Position numbers and translations under genes: made by a program. Shown one piece after another: positions 44,847 through 53,043 of a DNA stretch of 53,783 nt. The notes under the pieces were generated by a model. The model made no database searches and was not told the origin of the DNA. It worked only from the letters and a program-made list of their open reading frames with translations. The stretch spans positions 59,762 to 113,544 of the forward strand of contig NVXE01000005.1 in assembly GCA_002746975.1 (NCBI GenBank), read 5' to 3'. The stretch is from Bacteroidota bacterium (GTDB taxonomy: Bacteria > Bacteroidota > Bacteroidia > Flavobacteriales_D > Sanyastnellaceae). Numbering within the stretch: position 1 is the stretch's first letter; each line of letters begins with the position of its first letter.

Positions 44847-46391
44847 ATGAATTTGAAGAGCTTATTAATTGTCGTCGCTGTCAGTGTCATTTCTGATTTA
44901 TACAACCCTCTCTCAGCCCAAACCCCAAACAACCTCGACGTCACTGTCGAAGGTCTTGGTGCAGATACAGTATATTTAGCTAATTACTATGGTTCAAGGC
45001 TTTACTATAGCGATACAACTGTTGCTGATGTAAATGGTCATTTCACTTTCGATGAAAAGCCATATGAGGAATGTGGTAAATACGCAGTTGTTTTACCTGG
45101 CCCTGTTTTTTTCGACATAATGTTTGTAAATGAACCTATGCAATTTCGCACCACCTTAGGCAATCCTCAAGGTGATATGGAAATCATTAAAAGTCAGGAA
45201 AATAAAGTATTCTACGATTACTTAAACTTTTTAAATTCAAAAAGAGAAGAACGAATTCCATATGATGCTGTTCTAAATGACTCAACTTCTTCCGCATTAA
45301 AAGTTGAGATTGCAAAAAATGCAATGGTTCAAATGAATGATGAGGTTACGGAGTATCAAGACGCATTAATTGATGACCCTCATGGTTTTCTGTTTGGTAA
45401 ATACATGGGTATGCTACGAGACCCGAAAGTGCCTACAATACCTGAGGGAGTAGAAGATGAGCGGCTCTGGAGCTATATGTGGTACAGAAAACACTACTGG
45501 GATAGGGTAGACTTTTCAGACCCGCGTTTAGTACGAGATGGCTCTTTCCACCAAATTTTAGATCGCTGGTGGAGTCAAGTCCTACCTCCTGATCCTGATA
45601 CTTTATTTTTCGAGGCAAAAAAACTTCTTGATCAAATAACGGACAATGATGATATGTTTAAGTACATTTTACATCATATGACATTCGAAAGTGAATCTTC
45701 GAAAATAATGTGTATGGATAGAGTCTTTGTCGAACTCGTAAATGAATACTATGTAACAGGAAAAGTTAAATGGCTAGACGATGAGCAACTTAAAAAAATA
45801 ATTGATCGAGCAGAAGCCCTTAGGTTTTCTGTGTGTGGAAACATCGCACATAATATTACTCTTCCGGGGTTAGACGGTAAGACTTGGAAGTCACTTCACG
45901 ATATTGATTCTAAGTATACACTATTGGTTATTTGGGAAAGTACATGCGGACATTGCAAGAAAGAAATGCCTATAATCCAACGTATTTATGAGGAATGGCA
46001 TGATAAAGGACTTGAGATTTATGCTATTGGGAATGACTTCGAGACTGAACCATGGGTAGAGTATTTGGAAACAACCAATTATTTGGACTGGATTCATGTA
46101 AGTGACAATCCACAAATCAACGCTCAAGATAGTGCCCTCAAGCTCATACAAAGTGGCGTGACTGATCTTCAATCTCTTAATTTCCGCACGACTTTTGATG
46201 TGTTTTCAACTCCGAAACTTTTTCTTCTAGATGAAAATAAAAAAATTCTAGCAAAACAAATTGGGGCTCTTCAACTAGCAGAAATGCTTTATCGTCTTGA
46301 AGGGCTTGAGCCACCTAATCCTGAATTTTTTCTTTCAGAAGACGCTATAAAAAAACTTAGATTGAAAGAAGAAAAAAATAGCAAGCATTAA
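44847..46391 (+). CDS. TlpA-family thiol-disulfide oxidoreductase with DUF4369/DUF5106-like N-terminus
   Basis: 514 residues. Signal peptide about 1-25 (MNLKSLLIVVAVSVISD...LSAQ). The N-terminal part (25-130) resembles DUF4369 (beta-sandwich with LEGLGADTVYLANYYGSRLY-like start), followed by a helical DUF5106-type middle. The C-terminal domain (about 335-480) is a thioredoxin fold with active site Cys367-Gly-His-Cys370 (WESTCGHCKKEMP). Expected in the periplasm as a reductase of disulfides, for example in cytochrome c maturation or envelope repair. It is followed after 21 bp by a methyltransferase gene. Confidence 0.87.
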   Translation: MNLKSLLIVVAVSVISDLYNPLSAQTPNNLDVTVEGLGADTVYLANYYGSRLYYSDTTVADVNGHFTFDEKPYEECGKYAVVLPGPVFFDIMFVNEPMQFRTTLGNPQGDMEIIKSQENKVFYDYLNFLNSKREERIPYDAVLNDSTSSALKVEIAKNAMVQMNDEVTEYQDALIDDPHGFLFGKYMGMLRDPKVPTIPEGVEDERLWSYMWYRKHYWDRVDFSDPRLVRDGSFHQILDRWWSQVLPPDPDTLFFEAKKLLDQITDNDDMFKYILHHMTFESESSKIMCMDRVFVELVNEYYVTGKVKWLDDEQLKKIIDRAEALRFSVCGNIAHNITLPGLDGKTWKSLHDIDSKYTLLVIWESTCGHCKKEMPIIQRIYEEWHDKGLEIYAIGNDFETEPWVEYLETTNYLDWIHVSDNPQINAQDSALKLIQSGVTDLQSLNFRTTFDVFSTPKLFLLDENKKILAKQIGALQLAEMLYRLEGLEPPNPEFFLSEDAIKKLRLKEEKNSKH

Positions 46392-46412
46392 GTCTTACTA
46401 TATTTACCGACT

Positions 46413-46958
46413 ATGAGTCAAAGCCATTTCCTTAAAATGTTCTTGCGTCAACCTAAAGTTAACGCATCAATAACTCCCAGTTCTAAAAGGGCTGCAAGAG
46501 AGATGGTCAGTGGTTTGGACTTAGGTGTTATGAAATATGTTGTAGAACTTGGGCCGGGAACAGGAGTTTTTACGGACATTCTATATGAACGCCTTCCCAA
46601 AGATTGTAAGGTTTTACTCATAGAACTAGAAGAGGAATACATTCAGCCCTTGAAAGAAAAATATGATGATCGTTTTGAAGTTATAAAGTGCAGTGCTTGC
46701 CAACTCTCGAAACTACTTATGGAAAGAGGAGTTACACATGTTGACCTTGTCATTAGTGGACTGCCTTACACTCTACCAAATGAAGTTAAAGACCCATTAT
46801 TTAACACTTTAGCCGAGCTCACTCAAAAGGGTACTTGTATGCGTTGGTTTACCTATTTTCCTTTTTGGATGAAAAAGCATTACACCAAATTTCCTCTTCG
46901 CAAGGCTTCTTTTGTTGCATGGAATTTCCCACCTATGTGGATTTACACAGTTAACTGA
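46413..46958 (+). CDS. Class I SAM methyltransferase, phospholipid N-methyltransferase (PmtA)-like
   Basis: 181 residues. SAM motif I is YVVELGPGTGVFTDIL (about 43-58), motif II LLIELEEEYIQPL and motif IV VDLVISGLPYTLP. The N-terminal FLKMFLRQPKVNASITPSSK is a feature of PmtA-like and rRNA-dimethylase-like enzymes of Bacteroidota. Conversion of phosphatidylethanolamine to its methylated forms is plausible but not shown. It follows the TlpA-type gene by 21 bp, so the two are likely co-transcribed. Confidence 0.8.
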   Translation: MSQSHFLKMFLRQPKVNASITPSSKRAAREMVSGLDLGVMKYVVELGPGTGVFTDILYERLPKDCKVLLIELEEEYIQPLKEKYDDRFEVIKCSACQLSKLLMERGVTHVDLVISGLPYTLPNEVKDPLFNTLAELTQKGTCMRWFTYFPFWMKKHYTKFPLRKASFVAWNFPPMWIYTVN

Positions 46959-46985
46959 AATTTAGCCTTCAATAAATATTAGTTA

Positions 46986-47029
46986 TTTGATTTTATAGGC
47001 AAGTCCTTGACTATCTTTGCACCGCATTT
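46986..47029 (+). promoter_or_regulatory. Bacteroidota-type promoter of the RRM-protein gene
   Basis: TTTG at 46986-46989 and TATCTTTG at 47022-47029 match the -33 and -7 elements, with a 32-base spacer between them counted end to start. That is longer than usual, so the TTTG may not be the partner; the -7 box is a full match. It lies 15 bases before the GTG start, and the leader is very T-rich with no Shine-Dalgarno motif. Confidence 0.55.
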
Positions 47030-47044
47030 TAATTTTTTTTTATT

Positions 47045-47305
47045 GTGAATATTTTTGTAGGTAACCTTGCTTGGGGCGTCGATGACGTTGCTTTGCGAGA
47101 AACATTTGAGGCTCACGGCACTGTTGACAGTGCACGAGTGATCCATGATCGCGAAACTGGTCGCTCACGCGGGTTTGGCTTTGTAGAAATGCCAAACTCT
47201 GACGAAGGGCAAGCTGCCATTGAGGCTCTTGAAGGCAAAGATGTAATGGGTCGTCCGATTCGTTGCAACGAAAGCGAGCAACGCGAAAAGCGCCGTTCTT
47301 TCTAA
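47045..47305 (+). CDS. Small RRM-type RNA-binding protein
   Basis: 86 residues starting with GTG. A single RNA-recognition motif: RNP2 IFVGNL (3-8), RNP1 RGFGFVEM (about 42-49), and a basic end (QREKRRSF). Such glycine-poor RRM proteins are common in Bacteroidota and cyanobacteria, where they bind RNA and are often cold-induced; function here is inferred. Codons lean to CGT/CGC, AAC and GAC, and a matching -7 box and strong terminator frame the gene, which suggests high expression. Confidence 0.9.
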   Translation: MNIFVGNLAWGVDDVALRETFEAHGTVDSARVIHDRETGRSRGFGFVEMPNSDEGQAAIEALEGKDVMGRPIRCNESEQREKRRSF

Positions 47306-47324
47306 GATACTTCGATTTAAGAAA

Positions 47325-47352
47325 AAGCCCCAATCATTAATGGTTGGGGCTT
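47325..47352. terminator. Bidirectional terminator after the RRM-protein gene
   Basis: A 9-bp GC-rich stem (AAGCCCCAA with TTGGGGCTT) with extra inner pairing around TCATTAATGG, followed by seven T on the plus strand; on the minus strand it ends CTTTTTCTT. It can serve both the RRM gene and the convergent HYR-protein gene ending at 47394. Confidence 0.9.
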
Positions 47353-47393
47353 TTTTTGTATCAATAATTATCTATGTTAATGTAGTGAAAACT

Positions 47394-48965
47394 CTACTCA
47401 CAAGTCAAACCGTAAGCAGAAAGAAGAGTTAATAAATCATTTGAATCAACAGTACCATTATAATTTGTGTCAAAATAACAACCTGGTGAAAGGGATACAG
47501 CTTCACAAACTCCCAACTCCGAGTTCCAAAATGTTCCCGCTCCACAATACTCCTCAGGAACAATATTCCCAAAACAATCATAGCCAATTATATCAAACAA
47601 ACAACTGCCATCATCATCATTTGCTATTGAGTTGTAGTTACAAGCAATCGAGTCAGTACATCCAAAAACTTGAGGGTGATAAATCATTGTATATGTAACT
47701 GAACTTGTATTTAAACAACCATCTGTTGCAGTTAATGTTCGTACGATAGTTTCAGCTAAATCTGACCCTTGAGAATCATCGACAGTAATAATTTCTGAAA
47801 CTTCAACAAAAGAATTAACATCACAATCATCAATAATTTCATATTCAGGAATTGGAATTACATCTCCATTTATCCAATAAATCTCTGTGAAAGCTGGAGG
47901 AGATGATGTGAAAACAGGAGGTAAACTATCTACGAATGTTACAATTTGAGAAGTTTCCGTAGAATTGCCACATGGGTCCGTAATAGTAAATGTTCGGGTT
48001 ACGACACGTTCTCCAGGACAGTTTCCTTGTATTTCATTTACCGATTCTGTCAACATTGACGTTGCACAGACATCATAATGGTTTGGCAAATCTGATGGTA
48101 TATCGTCTTCACAGTAGAGTGTTATATCGGGAATAATTGTTTCAAATACAGGTGGGACATCGTCAATAATAGTGATAATTCGAGTAGCATAGGAAGTAGC
48201 TCCACAAGCATCGGTTAGTGAATAGTTTTGGACTGAAGAACCTGTACAACTTGAAAATAAACTATTATTTTCTTCTATATATACTAACCCTTCTGGACAG
48301 TCATAAGTTGCTGATTGTAATGAAACGGATGCTAAACACGAAACAGTATCATTTACAGGTACATTTATAAAAGATGGCGGCATCGTATCATGAACATACA
48401 CAGATCTGGATTCAATTGTCGTATTGCCACAATTATCAAATGCAGTAATAGTATAGTTAATTAAGGTCACTCCATCACAATATTGTGACTGGACAGAATT
48501 AAATGACAATGAAATAGTTGATTGGCAGTTATCTTGAGCTGAGGGGTAAATACTTGTGAAACTTGATTCGCATACGTGAGCACCGTCAATGGGACTAAGT
48601 ATTATTGGAGGGGTCGTGTCATTAAAATATAGGTATTGTGATGATTCGATTACATCTCCACATATTTCTGCTGACCAAACTCTTTCAATAGTGAATGAAT
48701 TCTCACAATCTCCATTAAGGTTATTATCCAAGTAGTCTAAAATTAGAGTACCATTACACATACTTCCCACAGTATCTAATAATACACTTGGGTGTGCAAA
48801 ACTTGTTGGCAAATCATCATCACAATTGAGATACAGATTGTCAGGAAAATCTGAGAATGATAATATAGGAGTAGTTGATTGCGCTAATAATTCGTGTCTA
48901 TATAAAAAGAACAAAGGAATCAACAATAATAAAATTTTAAAATGACTCATGGAATAAGTTGACAA
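47394..48965 (-). CDS. Secreted HYR-repeat protein with dockerin-like tail
   Basis: 523 residues. Signal peptide about 1-28 (FKILLLLIPLFFLYRHELLAQ). Residues about 35-415 are HYR-like Ig domains with the usual phrases (NDTTPPII, ITAFDNCGN, SLTDACGATS, FTITDPCGNST) and paired cysteines. One GC-type repeat (GCTDSIACNYNSIAN) follows, then a CGAGTFWNSELGVC linker like that in the FG-GAP protein, and a single EF-hand-like repeat (DTNYNGTVDSND) in the last 28 residues, ending YGLTCE. No T9SS sorting domain. Shares its architecture with the 1114-12027 cluster though 35 kb away. Probably an extracellular adhesin or matrix protein. Confidence 0.8.
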   Translation of the reverse strand: MSTYSMSHFKILLLLIPLFFLYRHELLAQSTTPILSFSDFPDNLYLNCDDDLPTSFAHPSVLLDTVGSMCNGTLILDYLDNNLNGDCENSFTIERVWSAEICGDVIESSQYLYFNDTTPPIILSPIDGAHVCESSFTSIYPSAQDNCQSTISLSFNSVQSQYCDGVTLINYTITAFDNCGNTTIESRSVYVHDTMPPSFINVPVNDTVSCLASVSLQSATYDCPEGLVYIEENNSLFSSCTGSSVQNYSLTDACGATSYATRIITIIDDVPPVFETIIPDITLYCEDDIPSDLPNHYDVCATSMLTESVNEIQGNCPGERVVTRTFTITDPCGNSTETSQIVTFVDSLPPVFTSSPPAFTEIYWINGDVIPIPEYEIIDDCDVNSFVEVSEIITVDDSQGSDLAETIVRTLTATDGCLNTSSVTYTMIYHPQVFGCTDSIACNYNSIANDDDGSCLFDIIGYDCFGNIVPEEYCGAGTFWNSELGVCEAVSLSPGCYFDTNYNGTVDSNDLLTLLSAYGLTCE

Positions 48966-49105
48966 AAATCACTTCTGAGGTTAATTCCTAAAAGAGTTTA
49001 TATCTCTGCAAATATGCTAAATAGAATTAATTTATAAAACAGAAAATTCTGTATAGTTATCAACGAACATAAACAAACGCTTTTGCGTAACTATAATATT
49101 ACAAG

Positions 49106-51028
49106 TTAGTTACATGGTGTCCCTAATATTGTAAGGAATAGTAGAAGGTCGGAAATATTAACGTGACCACTATTATCGAGGTCACCTGCACAATTGAAGC
49201 TAGCATATACACATGATCCATCATCAACGGTAGCTACTGGTGAATAATTACAAGCGACAGAGTCTAAGCACCCTTGTAGATAACACGATCCGTCATCATA
49301 TGTAGCATTAGGATTGTAATTAGCCGAAAAAGAGTACATACATCCCGGAACAGGACCTACACAAAGTATATGAGTTGCAACAGAACCGAAGTTACCAGAG
49401 CCAGACACCCAAACTTCACCGGCACCATTTAATACTTCGTATCCACCTCCGAATGACATACCGTCACCAAAAGCATCAAAAACTCTGAAATTATAACAAC
49501 CATCAACTAAACAAGTAGATCTTTCATAAATGTTTGTTGGAGAAGTATTCGAATAAGGCCCTCCCCCCATAATAAACACTTCGTTTTCATCTGTCAACTC
49601 CCATGTAGTTTCTGTGGCAAAATAATCTGGTTCAATGATGACTGTACAGTGCTCTAAAGCCTCTCTAGTAAAAGACTTAGAAAAAATGTTGTTTTGTGAC
49701 CATTCATCAACTCCATCTGCTAACCAGGTTACGGAAAAATCTACCAAGTGTGGCCCCATTGAAACAGCTAATGAATCTAAATAAACTTCAATACTTGCTC
49801 CAGAACTCAAACTACCGTTCCATACAACAGAAACTGTATCTGTAGCATCTAATACTGCTTGAATAGAAAATATAGATGCCGGTAAAGTACCATAATTAAC
49901 TACTTGCACCGAAGGAAATGAGAAATTACTACAGGTTATGTTTTCTGGGTTTGTTACTCCATCTATTCCTAAATCTCTTAGAGAAACAGGAACGCAAGCA
50001 TTCGTATTTAGAAGAGATAGTCTCTGTGTGAATAGGGTGTTACGCATTCGAGAGGTTTGGCCTAAAGTGAAAGTATTCTTACACTCCTGAGCAGTGTAAT
50101 CCATATAGTTTTCTAACTGGGCACTAGAACAACTTGGAGGGATAACACAGCTGTGATTAGCCATAGTAGGCGGTGTGTCACAAACCTGATCTCCTTGAGT
50201 ATCACATGAAACCTCATTATCACAGGCAGATTGAGAATTTGTATTGTGGAAAGTGTGATATAAACCTAAATAATGGCCTACCTCGTGAGTTAGGGTTCGA
50301 TTCAAATTTGACCATGATTTTAAATTCCCTACCGTGCCAAAAGTGTTATAAAGTAGAGTCACCCCATCTCTAACATCGTCAAACGGGAAATATGAAAAGC
50401 CTTGAGTACCATTACCTGCATTATTCCCATCTATTTCAGTTACAACGAAAATGTTTAAATATTCGGATCTAGGCCAAGCGACAAGAGATTTAATCTCTAT
50501 CTCATCAGCACCTAATCCAATATTACCCGATTTAATCCCATCATCTAAATAACCCGGCACAGAAGATGCGTCGGTACGAGTAATTCCATTTGTAGGGGAT
50601 CCGAGAGTATCTCTTTTTACAAGACAGAACTCAATTTCAGTATCTACCCCTAACCCATATCCGTTAGTGCCTATCTGCATTCGAAAATCTTCATTCAAAG
50701 CATTAATAGCACTAAGAACTTGTGCTTCTGTAATATTAGTGCCAAACCCTAATGGTTCACCAAGATGTATAATATGAACTACAGTGGGTATAATAAGTAT
50801 TTCTGCCTGTCTCTCTGTATTTACATTCTTAGGTAATCCCATCACTAGAACTTGTTTATTCACAGTCAGTGACGTATCAAATCCACAGACATCGTTAGCA
50901 CCAAATTGGGATAGTGCAAACTGTGGGTAAAATACAAGCAGGAATATCGATAAATAAATAAATCGCAGATAGCTTAAGCTCGATTTATTCAACAAGTTTC
51001 TAGACAACATAGCGCAAAGTTCGGTCAT
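49106..51028 (-). CDS. Secreted M43-family zinc metalloprotease with dockerin-like tail
   Basis: 640 residues. A start at Met7 (51010) is possible, since a promoter-like TTG...AACTTTG overlaps the first codons. Signal peptide about 15-41 (FIYLSIFLLVFYPQFALSQ). The zinc site is intact: HEVGHYLGLYH with His248, His252 and His258, and a Cys pattern (ACDNEVSCDTQGDQVCDTPP) like pappalysin/cytophagalysin enzymes. Residues about 355-450 are a CARDB-like Ig domain. A module with ETTW...GGPY...DAFGDGM follows, then two GC-type repeats and one EF-hand-like repeat (DLDNSGHVNISD) in the last 28 residues, ending ILGTPCN. No T9SS domain. Predicted secreted protease that degrades proteins outside the cell. 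Confidence 0.88.
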   Translation of the reverse strand: MTELCAMLSRNLLNKSSLSYLRFIYLSIFLLVFYPQFALSQFGANDVCGFDTSLTVNKQVLVMGLPKNVNTERQAEILIIPTVVHIIHLGEPLGFGTNITEAQVLSAINALNEDFRMQIGTNGYGLGVDTEIEFCLVKRDTLGSPTNGITRTDASSVPGYLDDGIKSGNIGLGADEIEIKSLVAWPRSEYLNIFVVTEIDGNNAGNGTQGFSYFPFDDVRDGVTLLYNTFGTVGNLKSWSNLNRTLTHEVGHYLGLYHTFHNTNSQSACDNEVSCDTQGDQVCDTPPTMANHSCVIPPSCSSAQLENYMDYTAQECKNTFTLGQTSRMRNTLFTQRLSLLNTNACVPVSLRDLGIDGVTNPENITCSNFSFPSVQVVNYGTLPASIFSIQAVLDATDTVSVVWNGSLSSGASIEVYLDSLAVSMGPHLVDFSVTWLADGVDEWSQNNIFSKSFTREALEHCTVIIEPDYFATETTWELTDENEVFIMGGGPYSNTSPTNIYERSTCLVDGCYNFRVFDAFGDGMSFGGGYEVLNGAGEVWVSGSGNFGSVATHILCVGPVPGCMYSFSANYNPNATYDDGSCYLQGCLDSVACNYSPVATVDDGSCVYASFNCAGDLDNSGHVNISDLLLFLTILGTPCN

Positions 51029-51067
51029 TTGCTTTTATGTCAACACTTAATCTAGAAAATAAATAAG

Positions 51068-51141
51068 TAGCGAGGGGGGGGCTCGAACCCCCGACCTCAG
51101 GATTATGAATCCTGCGCTCTAACCAGCTGAGCTACCTCGCC
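51068..51141 (-). tRNA. tRNA-Met (CAT)
   Basis: 74 nt on the minus strand. Acceptor GGCGAGG pairs with CCTCGCT, leaving a G1-U72 wobble; D arm with AGCTCAGCTGGTTAGAGC; anticodon loop TTCATAA between CAGGA and TCCTG; T arm GGGGG-TTCGAGC-CCCCC. Discriminator A, no encoded CCA. The stem does not show the initiator features, so elongator Met is preferred; a lysidine-modified Ile2 tRNA is possible. Confidence 0.92.
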
Positions 51142-51277
51142 AAGAGGGGCGCAAAGATAGTAAGGAGAATCTATTTTTACACATTATTAAGGAAAAGTTC
51201 CTCTAGACAATTGTATATTGCCAAAAATCAAAAGAACACTAGATAATCTAGTATCGAAAGTGGAGAAGAACGAAACC

Positions 51278-51664
51278 ATGGAGAAAGAAAAATTCCAAAT
51301 AGAATTCCCGATAAACAGCAGTAAAGGAGTGCTTTACAATTGCATGAGCACACCTAGCGGACTAGCTGAGTGGTTCTGTGATGATGTAAATATTAAAAAA
51401 GAAGTCCATACCTTTATTTGGGACGGAAGTGAAGAAGTAGCAAGACTTATCACGAAGAAGAAAGATGAATTCATTAAATTCAAGTGGCTAGAGTCTGAAG
51501 AAGAAGGAGATTCAAGCTACTTTGAACTCAGAATCAAAGTCGATGAAATGACTGGAGAAAGAGCAATTATCGTTACCGATTTTGCTGAGGAAGATGAAAT
51601 TGAAGATGCAAAAGAGCTTTGGATTGCGCAACTAGAGAATCTAAGACGAGTTCTTGGAGGTTAA
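51278..51664 (+). CDS. START-like domain protein (AHSA1-like)
   Basis: 128 residues from the ATG at 51278. The frame reaches back to a TTG at 51218, but the upstream stretch lies just after the tRNA and is not conserved-looking. The fold reads as a START/AHSA1-type helix-grip protein: FQIEFPINSSKGVLYNCMST, GLAEWFCDDV, EEVARLITKKKDEFIKFKW, and a C-terminal helix with KELWIAQLENLRRVLGG. It is a small cytoplasmic protein common in Bacteroidota, with no known ligand. Confidence 0.8.
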   Translation: MEKEKFQIEFPINSSKGVLYNCMSTPSGLAEWFCDDVNIKKEVHTFIWDGSEEVARLITKKKDEFIKFKWLESEEEGDSSYFELRIKVDEMTGERAIIVTDFAEEDEIEDAKELWIAQLENLRRVLGG

Positions 51665-51679
51665 TCTATTTGATTAAGG

Positions 51680-52438
51680 CTACTTATTCAAGAAAAAATC
51701 ACTCATAAGTTGAGAATACTCTTTAGTGAAATTTCGCCCCCCTCCTTCACCTGTTTCAAGAGTAATTACTGAACGCTCTGTCTTCTCGGAGTTTTCATTA
51801 ATGGACGATACTTTTTTGAATTCTACAAGGAATCGTACTGCCGGCCGGTCAGGTCTAGGGCGTATTTCACAACGTTTCGTAATCGAAAAATCATTAGCTT
51901 CTGCACTTCTCATTAGATCCTCTTCCCTTTCCAAAGGCCAAACTAAAGCAAACACTCCGCCCTCTATTAATACTTTTTTAGCGCCGTTGAAAAGATCGTC
52001 TATATTAAGAAAATCATCATGTCTAGCGAGATTACGCGCATGAAATGGCGATTTGGGTTTACCGTGAAAGAATGGTGGGTTAGATACAACTAAATCTAAG
52101 ACAGAATCGTTTGTCTGAATATCTGCCCACTCTTGAAAGGACATCTCTACACATTTTAATCGAGAAGAGAATGGGCTAGATATGAAATTTTCTCGAGATT
52201 GTTCTGCTGCTAATGGTTCAAGTTCTATAGCCGTAATTGAAGAGTTTGGGAATCTTTGTGCGAGCATAAGAGCCACCACTCCAGAACCAGAGCCAATATC
52301 AGCAATTTTATTAGCCGGAAATGAACTCGAAGCCCAAGCTCCTAGGGTTACTCCATCAGTTCCTATTTTCATAGCGCACTTTTCGTCAAATACAGTAAAG
52401 CGCTTAAAAACCATTTTCCGATTTCCCGATGTTCCCAT
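51680..52438 (-). CDS. trmN6: tRNA1(Val) (adenine(37)-N6)-methyltransferase
   Basis: 252 residues, class I methyltransferase of the YfiC group. N-terminal MKIGTDGVTLGAWAS precedes SAM motif I (IADIGSGSGVVALMLAQRF), an acidic motif II (AIELEPLAAEQSREN), and the catalytic NPPF motif (VVSNPPFFHGKPKSP), which marks N6-adenine methylation. It modifies A37 of tRNA-Val. Its start codon directly abuts the paaY stop codon, with no gap, so the two are translated from one transcript. Confidence 0.92.
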   Translation of the reverse strand: MGTSGNRKMVFKRFTVFDEKCAMKIGTDGVTLGAWASSSFPANKIADIGSGSGVVALMLAQRFPNSSITAIELEPLAAEQSRENFISSPFSSRLKCVEMSFQEWADIQTNDSVLDLVVSNPPFFHGKPKSPFHARNLARHDDFLNIDDLFNGAKKVLIEGGVFALVWPLEREEDLMRSAEANDFSITKRCEIRPRPDRPAVRFLVEFKKVSSINENSEKTERSVITLETGEGGGRNFTKEYSQLMSDFFLNK

Positions 52439-53035
52439 TTATTTTGAAGAGCGTTTATTCCAAGTATCGAAATCTGGAAAGTTTTCAGTTCTATGCTCTG
52501 GAATTTCTCTCAACGGGGATACTTCTGCAGAATGGTCAAACATTTCTTGAGGTAACGATCTATATAGTTCTGTACCCTCAACTTTATGAGCATATAGCTC
52601 GTCACTTACATCTTTAATTCGTTTTGCAGGGTTTCCTACAATTAATCCACGAGAAGCCCATACAGTATTTGCTTTTAAGAAACTTAGAGCTCCCACTATA
52701 CATCCTTCTCCTAAAATAACATCGTCCATTATCACGGAATTCATTCCAACTAGAGTTTGTTTACCCAAGTTAGCTCCGTGGACACTTGCGCCGTGTCCTA
52801 CATGAGCTCCTTCTTGCAGAACTACAGACTTACCTGGAAACATATGAAGCACGCAGTTTTCTTGGACATTACACCCATCGGCAATTTCTACCTTACCCCA
52901 ATCCCCTCTTAAAACAGCTCCTGGACCTATATAACAATCACGACCTATTGTGACGTGACCGATTACTACGGCTGAAGGATGAATATAACTTGACTCATGA
53001 ATTACAGGAATCATTCCTTTAAAAGATTGAATCAT
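52439..53035 (-). CDS. paaY: PaaY-type gamma carbonic anhydrase-like thioesterase
   Basis: 198 residues, mostly left-handed beta-helix of hexapeptide repeats (VVIGHVTIGRDCYIGPGAVL, VGHGASVHGANLGKQTLVG). The three zinc ligands typical of the gamma class are present: His64, His81 and His86. Length and sequence (RGDWGKVEIADGCNVQENCV, FPGKSVVLQEGAHVGHGA) agree with PaaY, which acts as a thioesterase clearing dead-end CoA esters in phenylacetate breakdown. The C-terminal extension fits PaaY rather than CaiE or YrdA. It is 8 bp after the thiolase gene and abuts trmN6. Confidence 0.88.
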   Translation of the reverse strand: MIQSFKGMIPVIHESSYIHPSAVVIGHVTIGRDCYIGPGAVLRGDWGKVEIADGCNVQENCVLHMFPGKSVVLQEGAHVGHGASVHGANLGKQTLVGMNSVIMDDVILGEGCIVGALSFLKANTVWASRGLIVGNPAKRIKDVSDELYAHKVEGTELYRSLPQEMFDHSAEVSPLREIPEHRTENFPDFDTWNKRSSK

Positions 53036-53043
53036 AATCTATT

